Shown: one piece after another, positions 11,639-24,060 of the stretch
How positions within the stretch are numbered: position 1 is the first letter of the stretch
Layout of the letters: the number at the start of each line of letters is the position of its first letter
NCBI RefSeq assembly: GCF_000237925.1
Contig: NW_017386031.1
Span: 62,001 to 126,000 of the forward strand
DNA from: Schistosoma mansoni
Lineage: Eukaryota; Platyhelminthes; Trematoda; Strigeidida; Schistosomatidae
Length of the DNA: 64,000 nt
Direction: 5' to 3'
Position numbers and translations under genes: made by a program
The notes under the pieces: model-generated
Seen by the model: only the letters and a program-made list of their open reading frames with translations
Told to the model about the DNA's origin: nothing
Databases searched by the model: none

Positions 11639-12029
11639 TTCGGCTACACAAAGGTTGACTTCAAATTTTGCGCGCTAACTAATAACTCAGTTTCAGCTCA
11701 TTCAGAGTTAGATGCCTCAATATTTGATGGAAGCTTAAGGTCTTAGATTGTTGCTGGTAGAACAAAGTAAAAGTGGATTGCAGTTGGGGATTTTTAGTCG
11801 TAAACTCTGACTTATATAAATAATCTTGCGGAGGGAATAATTGGTGAAAGAAATTAAGCTGTATGTTCGCGAAAACATCGACTAACCGCTTAAAGTTACT
11901 CGAATCAGCACAAAAGTCATCATATACCAACGTTGGCTTATTTTAGGGATTACGAATTAAGCACACAACATAACCGCTCATAAGGTTAACAATACAAATA
12001 AGCTTCATTAAGGGTTTACTGTTTGACGT
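11639..12029. other. SMARCC 5' flank
   Basis: Should hold the 5' UTR and promoter of SMARCC (minus strand). A possible acceptor GTGTAG lies six bases before the ATG, so an upstream noncoding exon is possible. No core promoter motif is convincing. Confidence 0.4.
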
Positions 12030-12074
12030 ACTTACTTAGTTACGCCTGTTACACCTCGTAAAGAAGCATAGGCC
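12030..12074 (-). mobile_element. LINE B 3' end, cut by the LTR element
   Basis: The plus strand reads CTTAGTTACGCCTGTTACAC and AGCATAGGCC, the antisense 3' end of LINE B (compare 50890-50930). It stops at the first base of the LTR at 12075. This dates LINE B here as older than the LTR element. Confidence 0.7.
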
Positions 12075-12426
12075 TGTAGTGACCCACTTTTATGACAAGA
12101 ACGCGATTGGTATGATGGAAACAATTATTATCATAACTATTCGTACCAGTGTTTTACTGTACTTGTTTGTTTAACTGTACCAAAAGCACTTTTCCTTCCG
12201 GTGCCTGTGACCTTGTACGAACTTGCTTACTCTCTGCAGTTCCGCCTGTAAACTTTGGCTCGTCTCGGTATTCTTTCGATACCACGAGATCGCCAATAAA
12301 TATATTTTATTGCAACCATTAACAGCCTTCTGGTTTTTGGCCTACCGAGGGATCCACGTCGATACCTGGAACGTAATCTGCCTGTAGTGTTGATTATAGT
12401 CAGTCGCGACTCGACACCCATCTACA
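12075..12426 (+). repeat. 5' LTR of the Gypsy-like element
   Basis: About 352 bp beginning TGTAGTGACCC and ending CATCTACA, with matching short terminal inverted bases TGTAG/CTACA. It contains a TATA-like AATAAATATATTTTA run near 12294. The left border coincides with the point where the LINE B sequence stops. A second, solo copy lies at 49852-50184 on the other strand. Confidence 0.7.
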
Positions 12427-12427
12427 T

Positions 12428-12440
12428 CTGGTGAGCCGAA
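12428..12440 (+). promoter_or_regulatory. Primer-binding site of the LTR element
   Basis: TGGTGAGCCGAA starts two bases after the LTR's terminal CA, where a tRNA primer-binding site is expected. CsRn1-type elements are known to use a tRNA beginning with such a complement. The exact tRNA is an inference. Confidence 0.5.
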
Positions 12441-13710
12441 TCTTCTAACACGTTTCAACCTCTGGAATATCTCGCAAAGAAGATTACTACGGTGAGTTCA
12501 TTATATATCTATCCACTTCTGTTGCACGTATTCGTATTAATATTTTTCAAAATATAATATTTTGGTAACAGCTCAATATGGTGGATAACGATAAGGACAG
12601 CAATAATATAATAGACTCAGAGATGCAGGCAATCGGTTTTCGACCGGTTCCCTTTATTCCCCACTTTCCAGAAGTTTGTTTCGCGGCACTAGAATCTCAA
12701 CTCGAGATCCGCCGCATAACAAACCAACGGCAAAGGTATGCCTACACTCTGGAAACTTTGCCTGGTGATCACTTAACTGCTGTCCGTGAGGTCGTCCCCA
12801 ATGCAAGTGTACCTGACGTTTACGATCGTCTCAAGGAGGCGATCCTTAGACATTTCCACCCTCCAAGGGAAGTACTATTGAGGACTTTATTATCACGTCA
12901 CCCCATGGTTAACGCTAAACCGAACTAAACCCTCACGCGCCTGCGATCACTTGCAGGAACTACGACAGCCGATTCCGAAATCGTTAAGAAATAATGGCTC
13001 GAATCTCTACCAGCATATATGCAACCAACTATTACGGCTCTGCTCAAGGACACCCCACTTAACCAGGTGGTCCTTATGGCAGATAAGATGTTGGCAAGGT
13101 CTAGCAACCGAGACGACTATATATTTGCCTCGACGCCGCGTTGGAACATCGATCTCGATACTAGTTGACCTATGGCTCATGATGATAGGGGTAACTGTAT
13201 TCACACCCGTCTATTTTCGAGACCGATCTAACACACCAGAACCCTACTCGCCCCTAACGGGCATCTTTCAAGCCACTCCAAAAGGCGGCTTCGGAAGCGA
13301 GTTCTGGTTGGTGCTGGTTCCACCGTGCTTTCGGGTCCGGTGCCCGCCGTTTTCGAGCCCCCTGCTCATACAAGGCGGGAACCTTCCGAGCCGGCGAGTA
13401 AATGAGGCCACACTCGCCGGCCCTTTAACTCAGGTTGGCCTTTTATTTTACGTGCACGATTATCACACTAACGTTTGATACCTGGTGGATACAGGTGCCC
13501 AAGTTTCCGTCGTACCTATTGGTAACGGTAAGTCTCAAGCTACGGTGCTTCGACTACGTGCTGCAAATGACTCAGTCATTCCTTCCTATGGTACACGACA
13601 GCTTATGGTCAACCTGAGCAGTCGACGACAGTATCTGTGGACGTTCACAATTGCCGAAGTCTATTCAACGAATCTTATGCTTCCGTTTTATGTAGGATTC
13701 ACTGTATAGC

Positions 13711-16195
13711 CTTTCCTGTTCCGAAGCTATTATAATTTAAACGTATTCTTTTGTACTCTACTTTCTACTCTAATTCCCAGCTTTGAACATAATTGTATTT
13801 TCCTGATTGTTTGCACGTAGTGGTCTGGTTGGTTATCTATCTATTCATGTATCTTTTTGTACTAATCTGAAGGATCGGGAACCAGATTGGTATTCGTAAT
13901 AGGTCGAGCAGTGTTCCGGTTGACCTGCAGCCTCTGTCCCACGTTCTTGTCAGCCCGTCGGGTGACAGAATATTTTCGTTTCTCTATCCCAAGCTATTGG
14001 TCTCACTTCAAACTCACACATACTGGTATCAAGGCTAAGCCAGTAAGCCTGTCGTGTCAAGGTCAAAATCTAGATTGGACAAGTTATCCTCTGCATAGAA
14101 GTGCGTAGACAGATCAAGGATATAACATATACGTTTTAAATTCCACAACCGCCACCAGAAGCTGAAATAAGAAGACATGAATTGAAATCCGAAGCTAGCT
14201 AAAGATCATCGGGATAACGGAAACAAACGAGGATTTCTCAAATTTACTTAAAGGCGAAGTTGTATGAACAGCCTTCATGAGAGGTGTCATGTGTGATCTT
14301 AATTGCTTAGTCAGAGATTTAGCTTAGATGTTTGAGTTGAATAACACATGCCTTACTCAGCATTCTCCGATTTTGATTCTGATGTCGTTTTAAACTTTCT
14401 CATAATGCTGTTGCTAGAGTGAGAGATTTTCGACGTAACATTGACCTATAAATTCAGGACTCTACCTCCACAAGTCGTCCTTGTGGTTGTTGTGTACGCA
14501 AGACAAAAGTTTTGAAGGAGAAAACAATAAGTGTAGGTGGATATATGCTTAATAGGAATTTAGCCTGAAAGACTGTATACATCTTAACGTTACCTTTGAC
14601 CGTTCTAGCATGCAACTTTGTGTGGATCCAGTGACGTTTTCACAGGTCCAGTGCTTGCGAGAAAATGGATGTCTGTATGTTGCCGTTGGAACAGCTATAA
14701 TGAGAGCAGTTGGTCGAGACAGTTATACCTAATGCATGGTATGAGTATAGTTGTCAGATCTACCATTCAGGTTGTCTACCGGCAAGATGAAGATGAAACC
14801 CATATCCTGTTAAGTGTGTAGATATTCTAGTGTAGTTACCCTCTACTACTAATATTTATTGCCGATACATTCTGATGATCGAAAGTTCTTCTAGTTTGTC
14901 CTTTGTGTTAAGTTTATGATCATGATCAAAAAAGGTTCTTACGATCCACTGTTTTTAACTTGTGAACAATTCATGATTGTTTTATTCCTTAATGTTTTAG
15001 CTGACAAATGTCCACCAACTAGTATGCAGTACTTTTTCCTCCAGATATTGAGAACACGAAGTAATAGCTCTTGATATATTTCATCGCAGTAACTAAAATT
15101 GTCTTGTATTCTAAGTGTTTCTATGTCGAACGAAGTGATAATATCATCAGATTATTACCCTGCTCAGAAGACTAACACCAAATTAATGTTAGTGCAAACT
15201 AGATCATACTGAGATGTAAAAAGCATTCAGAATGTTAAAAATCTCTTACTTTCAGTGCATATGAACATATTTTGTAACTGTTTCATCGGACATCGATATT
15301 TCACAAGACAATCATCGTAAAAGAGACAAAACTAACTATATTGAAATGACAATATCTATATGAATTCAATTGAATACACAGAATCTAATTCGGTTAAGTT
15401 TTTACATATTATTCTGCATGAAAACTCAAACGTGATGATTCTCGCCAAATGAATCGATCCGTTTTCCTCGATGCTTCTAATAACCACAGTCCATAGCGAC
15501 TTGAATGCGATAGAAACCGAGCAAAGTGAGAGTAGGACGCTCAACTTCAGGAATAGTCAGTGTACAGAGCGAGGTTGTTTGTGGTATCACAAACAACCTT
15601 GAGCTTCTAGAACCATAACAACCATAGTGACAGCATAAGTAAACAAGTAATCACAAATAAGACTCTTCATTTTTTTAGATCTTTCTAAAGAGTTTTTGTT
15701 AGATACTGATTGGATAAAAATGTTCTCCAGTGTTCTCTGGGCCCTTATGGATTTTTCCGAGGAATACTTTAAGAAAGTTTAACAAAGAAGTAGTATAAAT
15801 CGAATCTTTTTTGATCAACAAATTATTTACTTTGGCAGAACCGGTAATCTGGCTAAACACAAAACATTGACATAGAGAAGATCAAACACTAACAATGGGT
15901 TTGAAGCAAAACTCACTTACGATTTCGTGAAGAAAATCGGTGACTTTAAAACCTACAATTGTTTGTCTCAATTTTCCACAAAAACACTCAAAGAAGCACA
16001 TCAAAGATGTGAGAATTCCGTAAAACTAAGTCTCCATGTGATTCTTTGCGTAAACCAGTGTTTCGAAATATCACCGGTGTAATTTATTCAGATTGTTGTT
16101 AATATTCAAGAAAAGTTTGGAAATTGGGTTTACATTGACATCTCAGTATATTTTGCCGTTCTATTTTCTAAGTTTCGGTCAGTGAAAAACAACAC
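13711..16195. other. Mostly unrecognised 2.5-kb stretch
   Basis: Right of the broken LTR element. At 14610-14730 a 39-codon stretch reads LCVDPVTFSQVQCLRENGCL and YVAVGTAIMRAVGRD after an acceptor-like TTCTAG; it may be an exon or element remnant. Elsewhere nothing is recognised. Confidence 0.35.
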
Positions 16196-16482
16196 CGAGA
16201 CTAAAATTTATGGACGAACCAATCAGGTATAAGATAACAGGTCTCAGATTTTGACGCGAAATTCGCTTATCCATCTAGTTAAATAGCATTTCGGCATTTT
16301 AGCTGATGTCAGTTTGTGATGAAAAACCGTAAATCCAATTCCTAACCCGAACCATCACATGTGAATTACAGTTCTTATTCTTTTGACTGTTTTATAACCT
16401 TCATTTAGTCCTAGTAAGTAGGTAGACACTCGCAAGGTCACTTTGGTATCGCCCAAAGGTCGTCCATAAATTATAGTCTCAC
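16196..16482 (-). mobile_element. Family D MITE, complete
   Basis: Terminal repeats GAGACTAAAATTTATGGACG and CGTCCATAAATTATAGTCTC, with the internal TGATGTCAGTTTGTGATGAA landmark of the family. Confidence 0.78.
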
Positions 16483-18949
16483 CAAAACAACTCCAAAATT
16501 ATGTCTAAATTTGTGGTCAAGAAGTCTTTGATTAATCATTGCGCATCCATATAAATGCTAGGAAAAGCAACTTCACGGTAATTGGAAGAGATATTAACTG
16601 TTGTCCAGTTCAGTGATGACATCAAAATTAGGTACTTTAATTGTAGGGACAAAATGCTAGTTGATGAGCGTAAAGAGAAACAGGAAAGAATATGCAAGTA
16701 GTTCATCTGTTTAATTTGAGTAAGATTTTATAATATGGAGTGGAAGTCTCTACGAATGCTTTTCAGAACGTTTTCCAATACATTCCTTCAACCTCTACTC
16801 CTACTGTCAAGATCTATCCCCAGTTGGAAAAAATATTTACGGGAGATAAGAAAGGTTACTGTTGTCTGGGCAGATTCAGATATTATGCTGAAGTAGTTTG
16901 TCAAAGACCTTGATTCATAGGCTTTATAACATGGACTCACACCAACAACGTGTACCTACAGATACGTAAAGATAAATGAGATGTTGTGATTCGAAACATG
17001 AGTAAGTTTCAAAACCGAGTGCTCTCCTATTTTCCCAGTAGTGGTGGCTGGCGGATGATTGCCCCGGTTGCTGGCTTGCTTGGAATGACCGGTGGTTCCT
17101 CATAGTTTTCATCGCGTTTTGACGTAAACACCTCCATCACCACTAGTAGCACGTTGTATTTCGACGTTTACTTGGGAGCAGGAGCGACCTGAAACAGCAA
17201 CACAACAGTCAGGACAGACAAGTGCGTCTGAAGTGAGAACACGGTGTGCTGGTGCAGCAGATATATTTGAAATTGAAAAACGCGGTTTTTAGTACAAAAG
17301 GGGAAAGTTATTACAAAATAGTTTTACTCGTTATTCTGCAGGTTCAGACGGCGTAGGGCTTGTTCTTCTTCTTCCAGTGCATTCACTCTTTGTTGCCCGT
17401 TACACTAGCCCCTCTCTGCATGAGGCACTGTCCTCAGTGCCTGGTTGCGGGCATGGGTATGCTATTCCTCCTTATATTCGAATTTAGGCATAAATCACTC
17501 ATTCTTACACACTGCTTTGAGTTCCTGGAAAATATCAAGAATCTCTTGAGGATAATTTAACAGTCCAACTTTATACCCATAGAATAGGTTCACCTGTCAA
17601 ATCCTAATAGCTTAAACCACGTAAACGATTATGATGGATATAGCTATAGCAATGAATAGATCCTTAAAATAAGTAGTTCTGTATATCTTCAACACTGATG
17701 CTGACCTCGTTAGTTTTACTGGGAACATCCTAGCTGAAGACGCTCGGTCGCGCATCCGCATAAGATCACGAGTGGGTACGCCGTACTTCGCATCCCCTAC
17801 AACCGTTAACCAGCTAAGACCAAACGCTTCTCTACATATCGATAACTTTCCAAATATATCTTCGAACCCCATCATTGCTGACTTGACTGGGTTGGCATTG
17901 CCAAGCTCCGAAAACCTGTGCAAAGTAGTATTTTCTTAACGTATATGCTTTTAACAATCGTTGGTGCCTAGTATTTATCCACCGATTGGACTTAAACATA
18001 ATATTCCAAGGATACTTCTACAATCGCGCATAATTAGATTTTCAATTACGTTGGATGAAATTACCAATCAATTTGACAGACAGCCCTGCAGCAGAAATAA
18101 CCAGTTAAGCAGAGTAGATAGATAGTAAGATTTTAAAGTGAATTACTCTCCTAAATATTAGTTCTATATGATTTGTCTAGAGGTGGTGAGCGAAAACAGA
18201 CATACCGTGCTATAAGAATATAAGCGGATATGGTATGTCTGACAACAGTTAGGTCTACGATAATTTAGGCACCATAGTAGGGCGAGTACTTAGACTGGAC
18301 ACTGCTTACTGTTTTACGGAGACTAAGCAGTGTAACTGGCCAGTGATAAAATCGGTCACTAGCATTCACTGATCCAAAAGTTATGTGTTCCAAATGACAA
18401 CTGAGAATACTTGGACTCATTTTCTTGTTGACATAGGTTATTGTAAGTACCCTAACAAATTGTAACTGTCAATAGTTGAATGTAGGCTCAGTATCGCGGA
18501 TTACAGAAAATAATGCGACATACCATAAGTAGTAAAATGAAACTATTTACAGGACCTAAATAGTGACTACTGAACACGATTCTGAGAAAAGTCATCATCA
18601 GACGTCTGCTCCTATGATTACAAAGAATTTACTAGCCAAACAGTTTCTGGTAAATACCAGTTGTCATATATTCATCTATTTGCTGATAATTTAAGATATG
18701 AAAATGTTCTCAAAGAAAGATTAACTACAGGAGATTTGAGAGACAGGTTGAACACTTTGGAGAATAAATTAAGTGGACCCTAGTTACTAAACGACCGGGA
18801 TGGAATGTTAACGTAACCACCTCCCTATAATCAATGAAGTTAAAAAAAAGCCATAGCTAATCTTAAGAGCGGCAAGTCTTAGTGAGCTAACCTTACGATT
18901 TTCTAGTTATCTTTAAAAATATGTTTTGAATCCATAAACCTGTATCTTC
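16483..18949. other. Mostly unrecognised stretch
   Basis: Apart from the open frame at 17612-17923, AT-rich sequence. A short LINE A-like piece (GCCATAGCTAATCTTAAGAG) is at 18850-18880. Confidence 0.35.
17612..17923 (-). CDS. Unrecognised 103-codon open frame
   Basis: This frame is richer in GC than its neighbourhood up to about codon 75 and reads GFEDIFGKLSICREAFGLSW followed by LTVVGDAKYGVPTRD and RDRASSARMFPVKLTRSASV. The last 20 codons run into AT-rich hydrophobic sequence and are probably not coding. No splice sites convincingly bound it. It may be an exon or the remnant of an unclassified mobile element. No function assigned. Confidence 0.25.
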   Translation of the reverse strand: MHRFSELGNANPVKSAMMGFEDIFGKLSICREAFGLSWLTVVGDAKYGVPTRDLMRMRDRASSARMFPVKLTRSASVLKIYRTTYFKDLFIAIAISIIIVYVV

Positions 18950-19110
18950 TCTAGGTGTCATATTTTCTATACCCAATCTTTCTCTACTACCACTAATAAT
19001 GTGACTAATATTATACTTCGTTGGGCTGTAGCAACTTGGATCGATCTACCTATGCGCTAGGTTATATGTTATGATTGGCGACAGAATGACTGTATGCTGT
19101 GGTTACCCAA
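18950..19110 (+). mobile_element. LINE A 3' UTR fragment, decayed
   Basis: Matches the LINE A 3' UTR (ACTACCACTAATAATG, GCAACTTGGATCGAT and the ATGTTATGATTGGCGAC end). No coding part is attached. Confidence 0.55.
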
Positions 19111-19599
19111 CCGAACCCATCAGATTAACAGAGTACTTCAGGTAGATATGAACTTGTGTAGAGGTTAACCAGTCATTATCAACGTGAAATTCGGTACAGC
19201 GTTGGGATTCTGTATCATAAGCTGTACATTACACTTTCGCCAACAGTCGACCTTACGCTCCACCTCTAGTCAATTCATTGTTCACTCTATTTTAAAATTT
19301 AGCCATCGAATCTAGAATTAAATATCAGCTGGGAAAACGAAACAATTTCTTAGTTGTGCTTCCGACTATTGGTTAATAAGCAACCTTTGATTTATATATT
19401 CGAAGGGCATTTTCTTTGTTGGAATCTGTAAACTAATCTTACTGATGATTGAAGATTTCGAGTTATATAATTCGAATATTACCTCCGTGTGGTGTAGATA
19501 CACTAGTCCGCTTTATTGAATTCCTTACTGTACCCATCTCTACGGTTTCTTTGTTCGTGGTGAAGCGTGTATACATGACATCAATCCATGAAGAGACTG

Positions 19600-19920
19600 G
19601 TTGTTAGCTTGGTCTATGTAAGTAGGCGCAACCTACGTGGTTGGGGTCCGCGTGACCATTGTAACCACTAGTTAGAAATCTCGAATGAAATGGTTCAAAT
19701 TCGTTTGCAATCTAACAGGTGCTTTGTTTTTATAAATTTTATTCCACTAGTCATATCTTCTACGCATGTACTTTCCTATTACTACCAATTGTTACTATCT
19801 TTACTACTCTCGGATATGGCATGACAATTTCATCTCTTTTTGCTAATGGGGTGTGGGAACATGCACTGATATACACATTTTCCAGCTTTTACGTTGTATG
19901 TGTTTGATAGGTGAAATGTG
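19600..19920 (+). mobile_element. LINE A 3' fragment, decayed
   Basis: Contains the decayed LINE A end TGGTTGGGGTCCGCGTGACC (19637 onward), AAATGGTTCAAATTCG and a 3' UTR ending near CTTTTACGTTGTATGTG. Much diverged. Confidence 0.6.
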
Positions 19921-20514
19921 TGGTTACTTCGTCTGATAGGTATTTCAAAAGACAAACTATATGACGACTATGTTACGAGACCTTATAAGAAGCATAATAA
20001 TGATTAGTGAAAAAATGTTCTACTTTGATGAACACTTGTTTCTTTACAATACTCATTTCTGATATGTGATGACTACCTGACAATGAAGAAACAAATTATG
20101 AATATTACATACTATTGATAAATAGCAAGTGGTTTCCAACTTACGAACCATTTTTTGAAATCCAGTGGTATTTAAAAGCATGAACTGAGTAGCAACAAAA
20201 GTGTACAAAAAGAATATTAGTCGGAATATGGATATTTCTTAACTGATCTATCAGATACATATTCATGTACTTGACTTTGAGTTGCACTCTAAACATAAGG
20301 GCTAGTAAAACTATCTAGTTGCCAGAACTGGAGTAAGTACGTTAGAGTATCTAACCTGAGAAGACTTAGTGATTAAAAGTAGAACGTTCTGACTATTCAC
20401 CCATCACTGTACCATAATACTTGATAAACTGTTATAACACAACACTAGTGCTTACCTACACGTAAATGTCTCATCAAGTTTGTTCTAGAAATATTAGTAG
20501 GTAAATCAGTACAG

Positions 20515-20805
20515 TACGAGTCAGTCAGTTACAACGTAGGACCAGGCACATTTATGCATCCGTCCAAGTTCCCATACCTCATTAGCACAACGAGATGAAC
20601 ACTGAATCCATAGTAGTTAATTTAGTGGTGGTAATATATAAAAGATAGGTTCTATATAAGGATATAGTATAGGAAGGAAGAAAGTTATGAAGCAATTTTA
20701 ATCTCAAGGTTTAAGGAAAGATAAAGAGTGTATACACCTGCGCCATTGTGATCGATTCTGAGCCATGTCACCTAGAGTCTCCAACCATTGGTTACGATAG
20801 TCTAG
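20515..20805 (-). mobile_element. LINE A 3' fragment
   Basis: Antisense 3' UTR and tail. The plus strand reads GTCAGTCAGTTACAACGTAG at 20521, then the complement of the MAQNR-coding end near 20760 (TCGATTCTGAGCCATGTCA). Confidence 0.75.
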
Positions 20806-21541
20806 ACTACAAAAGATGCAAACACAGAGCAAGAAAATCTAGTTGTGACACCATTAGCCGACCATTTTATTAATTCTTTGGAATGACAATAACAGTCGTT
20901 AGAAAAAAACCGAATAATAACACCGAAAACCATAAAGTTAAGTTACTGTTAGTTATTAAGCACAAATATTATTGTTTTATTCAAAGATCTAGAACCATAT
21001 AAACAATAAAACATTCTATTCTGTACTTGTTTCTTGTATAACGATGAGACTGTAATCACGATCTAAGTTGATAAAATAAGAAAAGGTGGAAAAAAAGTCC
21101 TTGAGTAAATGGATTGAGAAAAAAAACTAAGTAACATATTTTCCTAAAAGTGACTACATGAAATACAATCCGATCGAATATCGAGACTTCAAGGCTCCGG
21201 GGTTTGATCTCCCTTGGAGTTGTGGATGTGAACCCAAATAGAAGAACCTCATTCTGCATATAAATATTTGTCCAATACTTACTGATTTTCAATAGTTATC
21301 TAAGACCAATCCGTGATATGAACTGAAATTAATGTCAGTAATTCAGAATATAAACAAACATAGATTAGATGTCTTTATCGGTAGAGGAGTTGTCCGATGA
21401 AACTAGCTAACTAACGACTAATTTTTATAAAGTGGTGTTATTTTCAATGGCTTAGTTTAAGTTAAATGATTATTTAATTATCGGTATCTAAAACGAAAGT
21501 AGTTTCATAATGATATCATGTTTGCTGGTAGTTTATTAATC
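20806..21541. other. AT-rich stretch, nothing recognised
   Basis: Searched by eye for the last DYNLRB exon without success. Confidence 0.4.
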
Positions 21542-22068
21542 AGCCCCCAAATGCCCTGGTACGGTCGAGAGTGAGGAGAGTCCGCTCTCCCTCTCCAAAT
21601 GCTTTCACATGGCCACGCGTATATAACCACTACCAGGGAAGTCCTACTCACTGCATTCTCGTGGCATTACTGTTGTTTACGAAATTGAGAGGACGAAAAG
21701 CGAATGTCCGGCGCTTTAACCGGGTTGGTGGACATGGAGGGTCCACCTAGGGGAGTTGGAAAACCCTCATTCCAAACCAATGATGCATACGGGTTCCAGT
21801 ATCCTAAGGGAACAAATGGCACATGAACCAATTATTGGTCACTGGCTACCATGGGACTGTATATTCTCACGATGCTCTACTGCCTTGTGGACCAGACCTT
21901 TAGGTCAAAGACTCCGGGTGTGGTCCCCTAAGAAAACCACCTGCTTCAATTTGGGCACCTGGGCAGTATCACAGCCCTCACACAAATCAAATGAGATTTG
22001 TGCGGCGCATATTTATCTGGTGGCTTCTTGTACCAATATTTATGTGTTTAAATAAAATAAAATAAATA
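21542..22068 (+). mobile_element. Repeat A, full copy
   Basis: Starts AGCCCCCAAATGCCCTGGTA and ends AATAAAATAAAATAAAT. Closely matches the 43370 copy. Confidence 0.83.
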
Positions 22069-22189
22069 CTTATTCATGAAACAGATAATTTGTCATTAAA
22101 TAAAGTAAAGCATAAATGAAAAATGTTACCAAACACAGTACAGCAGAAAACACCGGGAAAATATAATTGCAATATCTTAATTAGATATG

Positions 22190-22541
22190 AAGGGTCCACC
22201 TAGGGAAGTTGGAAAACCCTGGTTCGAAACCAATGTGGTGCTCACGGACTCCAGGATCCTGAGGGAACAAAAGGCGTATGAATCTATTGTTAGTCACCGG
22301 CTACTATGAGACTGCATCTCCTCACGATGCTCCACTGCCTTGTGGATTAGACCTTCAGATCAAAGGTTCAGGGTGTGGTTCCCTAAGGAAACTACCTGCT
22401 TCAGTTTGGGCACCTGGGTATTATCACAACCCTCATACAAATCAATGATAACCGCTACTTGCCTCATTGTTATTGTGTGGCACATATGTATTTGGTGGCC
22501 TCTTTTATTAATGTTTATGTGTTCAAATAAATAAATAAAAT
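22190..22541 (+). mobile_element. Repeat A, 5'-truncated copy
   Basis: Starts in GGGTCCACCTAGGG, about 190 bases into the element, and ends TCAAATAAATAAATAAA. It lies about 120 bases after another full copy in the same orientation and carries the best B-box-like GGTTCGAAACC. Confidence 0.8.
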
Positions 22542-22669
22542 TAAATAGCATTAAAATATGAACATAGGTAGCGAAAAAAAGATTCATAGCTAGACAATTT
22601 TTGTTTGTTGATGTCTGCCCATACCATTTGACTGAGATAAATAAACATGAAACGAGGAAAAGTAATTAC

Positions 22670-22837
22670 CTGGTGCTACCATAATTTCATTTCGAGTACT
22701 TCGTATACGCAGAAATGTTAAATCATTAGATGGATCTAAATCACGAACAGCAGAACGAGATTTTGCTACTAATTGTTGAATAAGACCACAATAATGATTT
22801 GTGGTACTGTTATCCATGGAAGTTCTTACTGCGATTC
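22670..22837 (-). CDS. DYNLRB: Dynein light chain roadblock, exon 3
   Basis: Encodes 55 whole codons of the roadblock/LC7 domain. It reads [20 protein letters not shown], then [20 protein letters not shown] and NEIMVAP. Human DYNLRB1 has [44 protein letters not shown]. The acceptor is TTTCTAAG. The first two bases complete the glycine codon split across the intron from exon 2. The donor is G|GTAATT and the exon exits in phase 1. The last exon (counterpart of DKEYLLIVIQNP) was looked for by eye below 22670 and not found. The intron from exon 2 holds two inverted family C copies and a repeat A copy. Confidence 0.92.
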
Positions 22838-23072
22838 CTTAGAAAAGAAGATAAGATATTTTTGTATGACAAGAACAATAAACATTAATCCAAATAATGA
22901 AGGAGATTAATTGTATTATTGAAGAAGAATAAGGACAATTCAACGAAGAGACTTTCCTTTACGACACTATTTTACAGGAAATTATTAAGGTAACTGGTCT
23001 AATAATAAGTATAGTGTAATTTCACACTAGAAGTATCTGAATATGATTTTTAGTTTACAAATGAGCAATATT

Positions 23073-23593
23073 TATGTTATAACTAGTAGCCTTGTGCCCT
23101 ATTATTATATGACGTAATGATACTGCCAATTAGAGAAAAGTGATTTATCGACCGGACCAATGACGCACAAACCCGTACGAGCAGTCTAGAGTCTTCATCG
23201 GTTCTTCTTCTTACCCAGCCCTGCCAGTTGAGTCCAGAACACCAATCTCAGCCTCCGCAATATAAATCATATATTTAAAACATACTGGATTTATATACAA
23301 GCCAAACAGCACATCACACCATAAAGTAGAGAATAATATTTGTACAAGATGAAGCCAAAAGTGGTTGGGATTGTGGGAGACTGTAATTGATAAATTGGGC
23401 ATAACTTGAGAATGGTAAATCGTATAATAATAGTCTATAGGTCAAAATAAAGCCTATAATAAGAGGAATATGAATATACATGGTTTAGTTACTTAACAAT
23501 CATACAATAAAAATATACGTATAGTATTAGTCCATAAGTGAATCCCAAGAGTTACTATTCATTATTCGCGTCGAGATATAACAATTTAGGTGA
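23073..23593 (-). mobile_element. Family C solo-LTR-like element, 5-bp duplication
   Basis: About 520 bp from TGTTATAACT to GATATAACA, flanked by ATTTA on both sides. The TG...CA ends and the 5-bp target duplication fit a solo LTR (BEL/Pao- or Gypsy-type; not resolved). No internal region is present. Fossil. Its middle 231 bp are identical, inverted, to the copy at 24061. Confidence 0.65.
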
Positions 23594-24060
23594 TGGACAA
23601 TATCTAAACCAATATGAACTTCAACTGCAAGGGGTCGGTCTGCAAAAAACTTCGCTTGACTTAGGTTTTATGCTCATCAACAAGGTGTACCTGTTATCTT
23701 GGAGGGACTGATACTTCTTGGCAGATTCGATTTTGTGTCACCCAATTTCACATTCAGAGATATTACCACTTATAGTAGTGGTCAAATTACAACTTGATCA
23801 GTGCTAAGAAAGACTTGAGGTGTGTGACGTTGGTCACTGCTTACTCAACGATCAATCACTTGTAAATATACAGTTTAGCGAGATTCTTTTCTGATTAAGT
23901 AGGGTTTATCAAACTTACTTGAGACAGGATACGAAGTGGATAGAATAAATGAATTCAAAGTGATCAGTAAATAATTGGAATGAAAATTATTACAAAATGT
24001 GGAAGCCATAAGTAGTTAGGCTTTCATCTGACCTTCATCTGTTTTGGTAACCAAAATGTT

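Larger units (their letters stand above)
12075..13710 (+). mobile_element. Broken Gypsy-type LTR element (CsRn1/Boudicca-like)
   Basis: A fossil LTR retrotransposon. A 5' LTR (12075-12426) is followed by a primer-binding site, a gag-like region from about 12578 and a protease-like region with an LVDTGAQVSVVP motif near 13475-13520. The rest of pol and the 3' LTR are not seen. It is broken, with several breaks and loss of its 3' half. The family call rests on the LTR ends, the gag style and known presence of CsRn1/Boudicca elements in flukes. It inserted into the 3' end of a LINE B fragment (12030-12074), which places its left border exactly. It is old, judging by decay. Confidence 0.65.

Noticed and set aside
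11516-11746. Open frame of 76 codons on the plus strand
   Set aside because: It is the antisense of SMARCC exon 1, whose minus-strand reading matches the family.
21756-22055. 99-130 codon frames shared by copies of repeat A (also at 38943 and 48355)
   Set aside because: The frames are on the same element but break in other copies and show no protein-like conservation; repeat A looks noncoding.
12075-22669. Last exon of DYNLRB (KEYLLIVIQ-like)
   Set aside because: No minus-strand match was found by eye; it may be diverged or further away, so none is reported.
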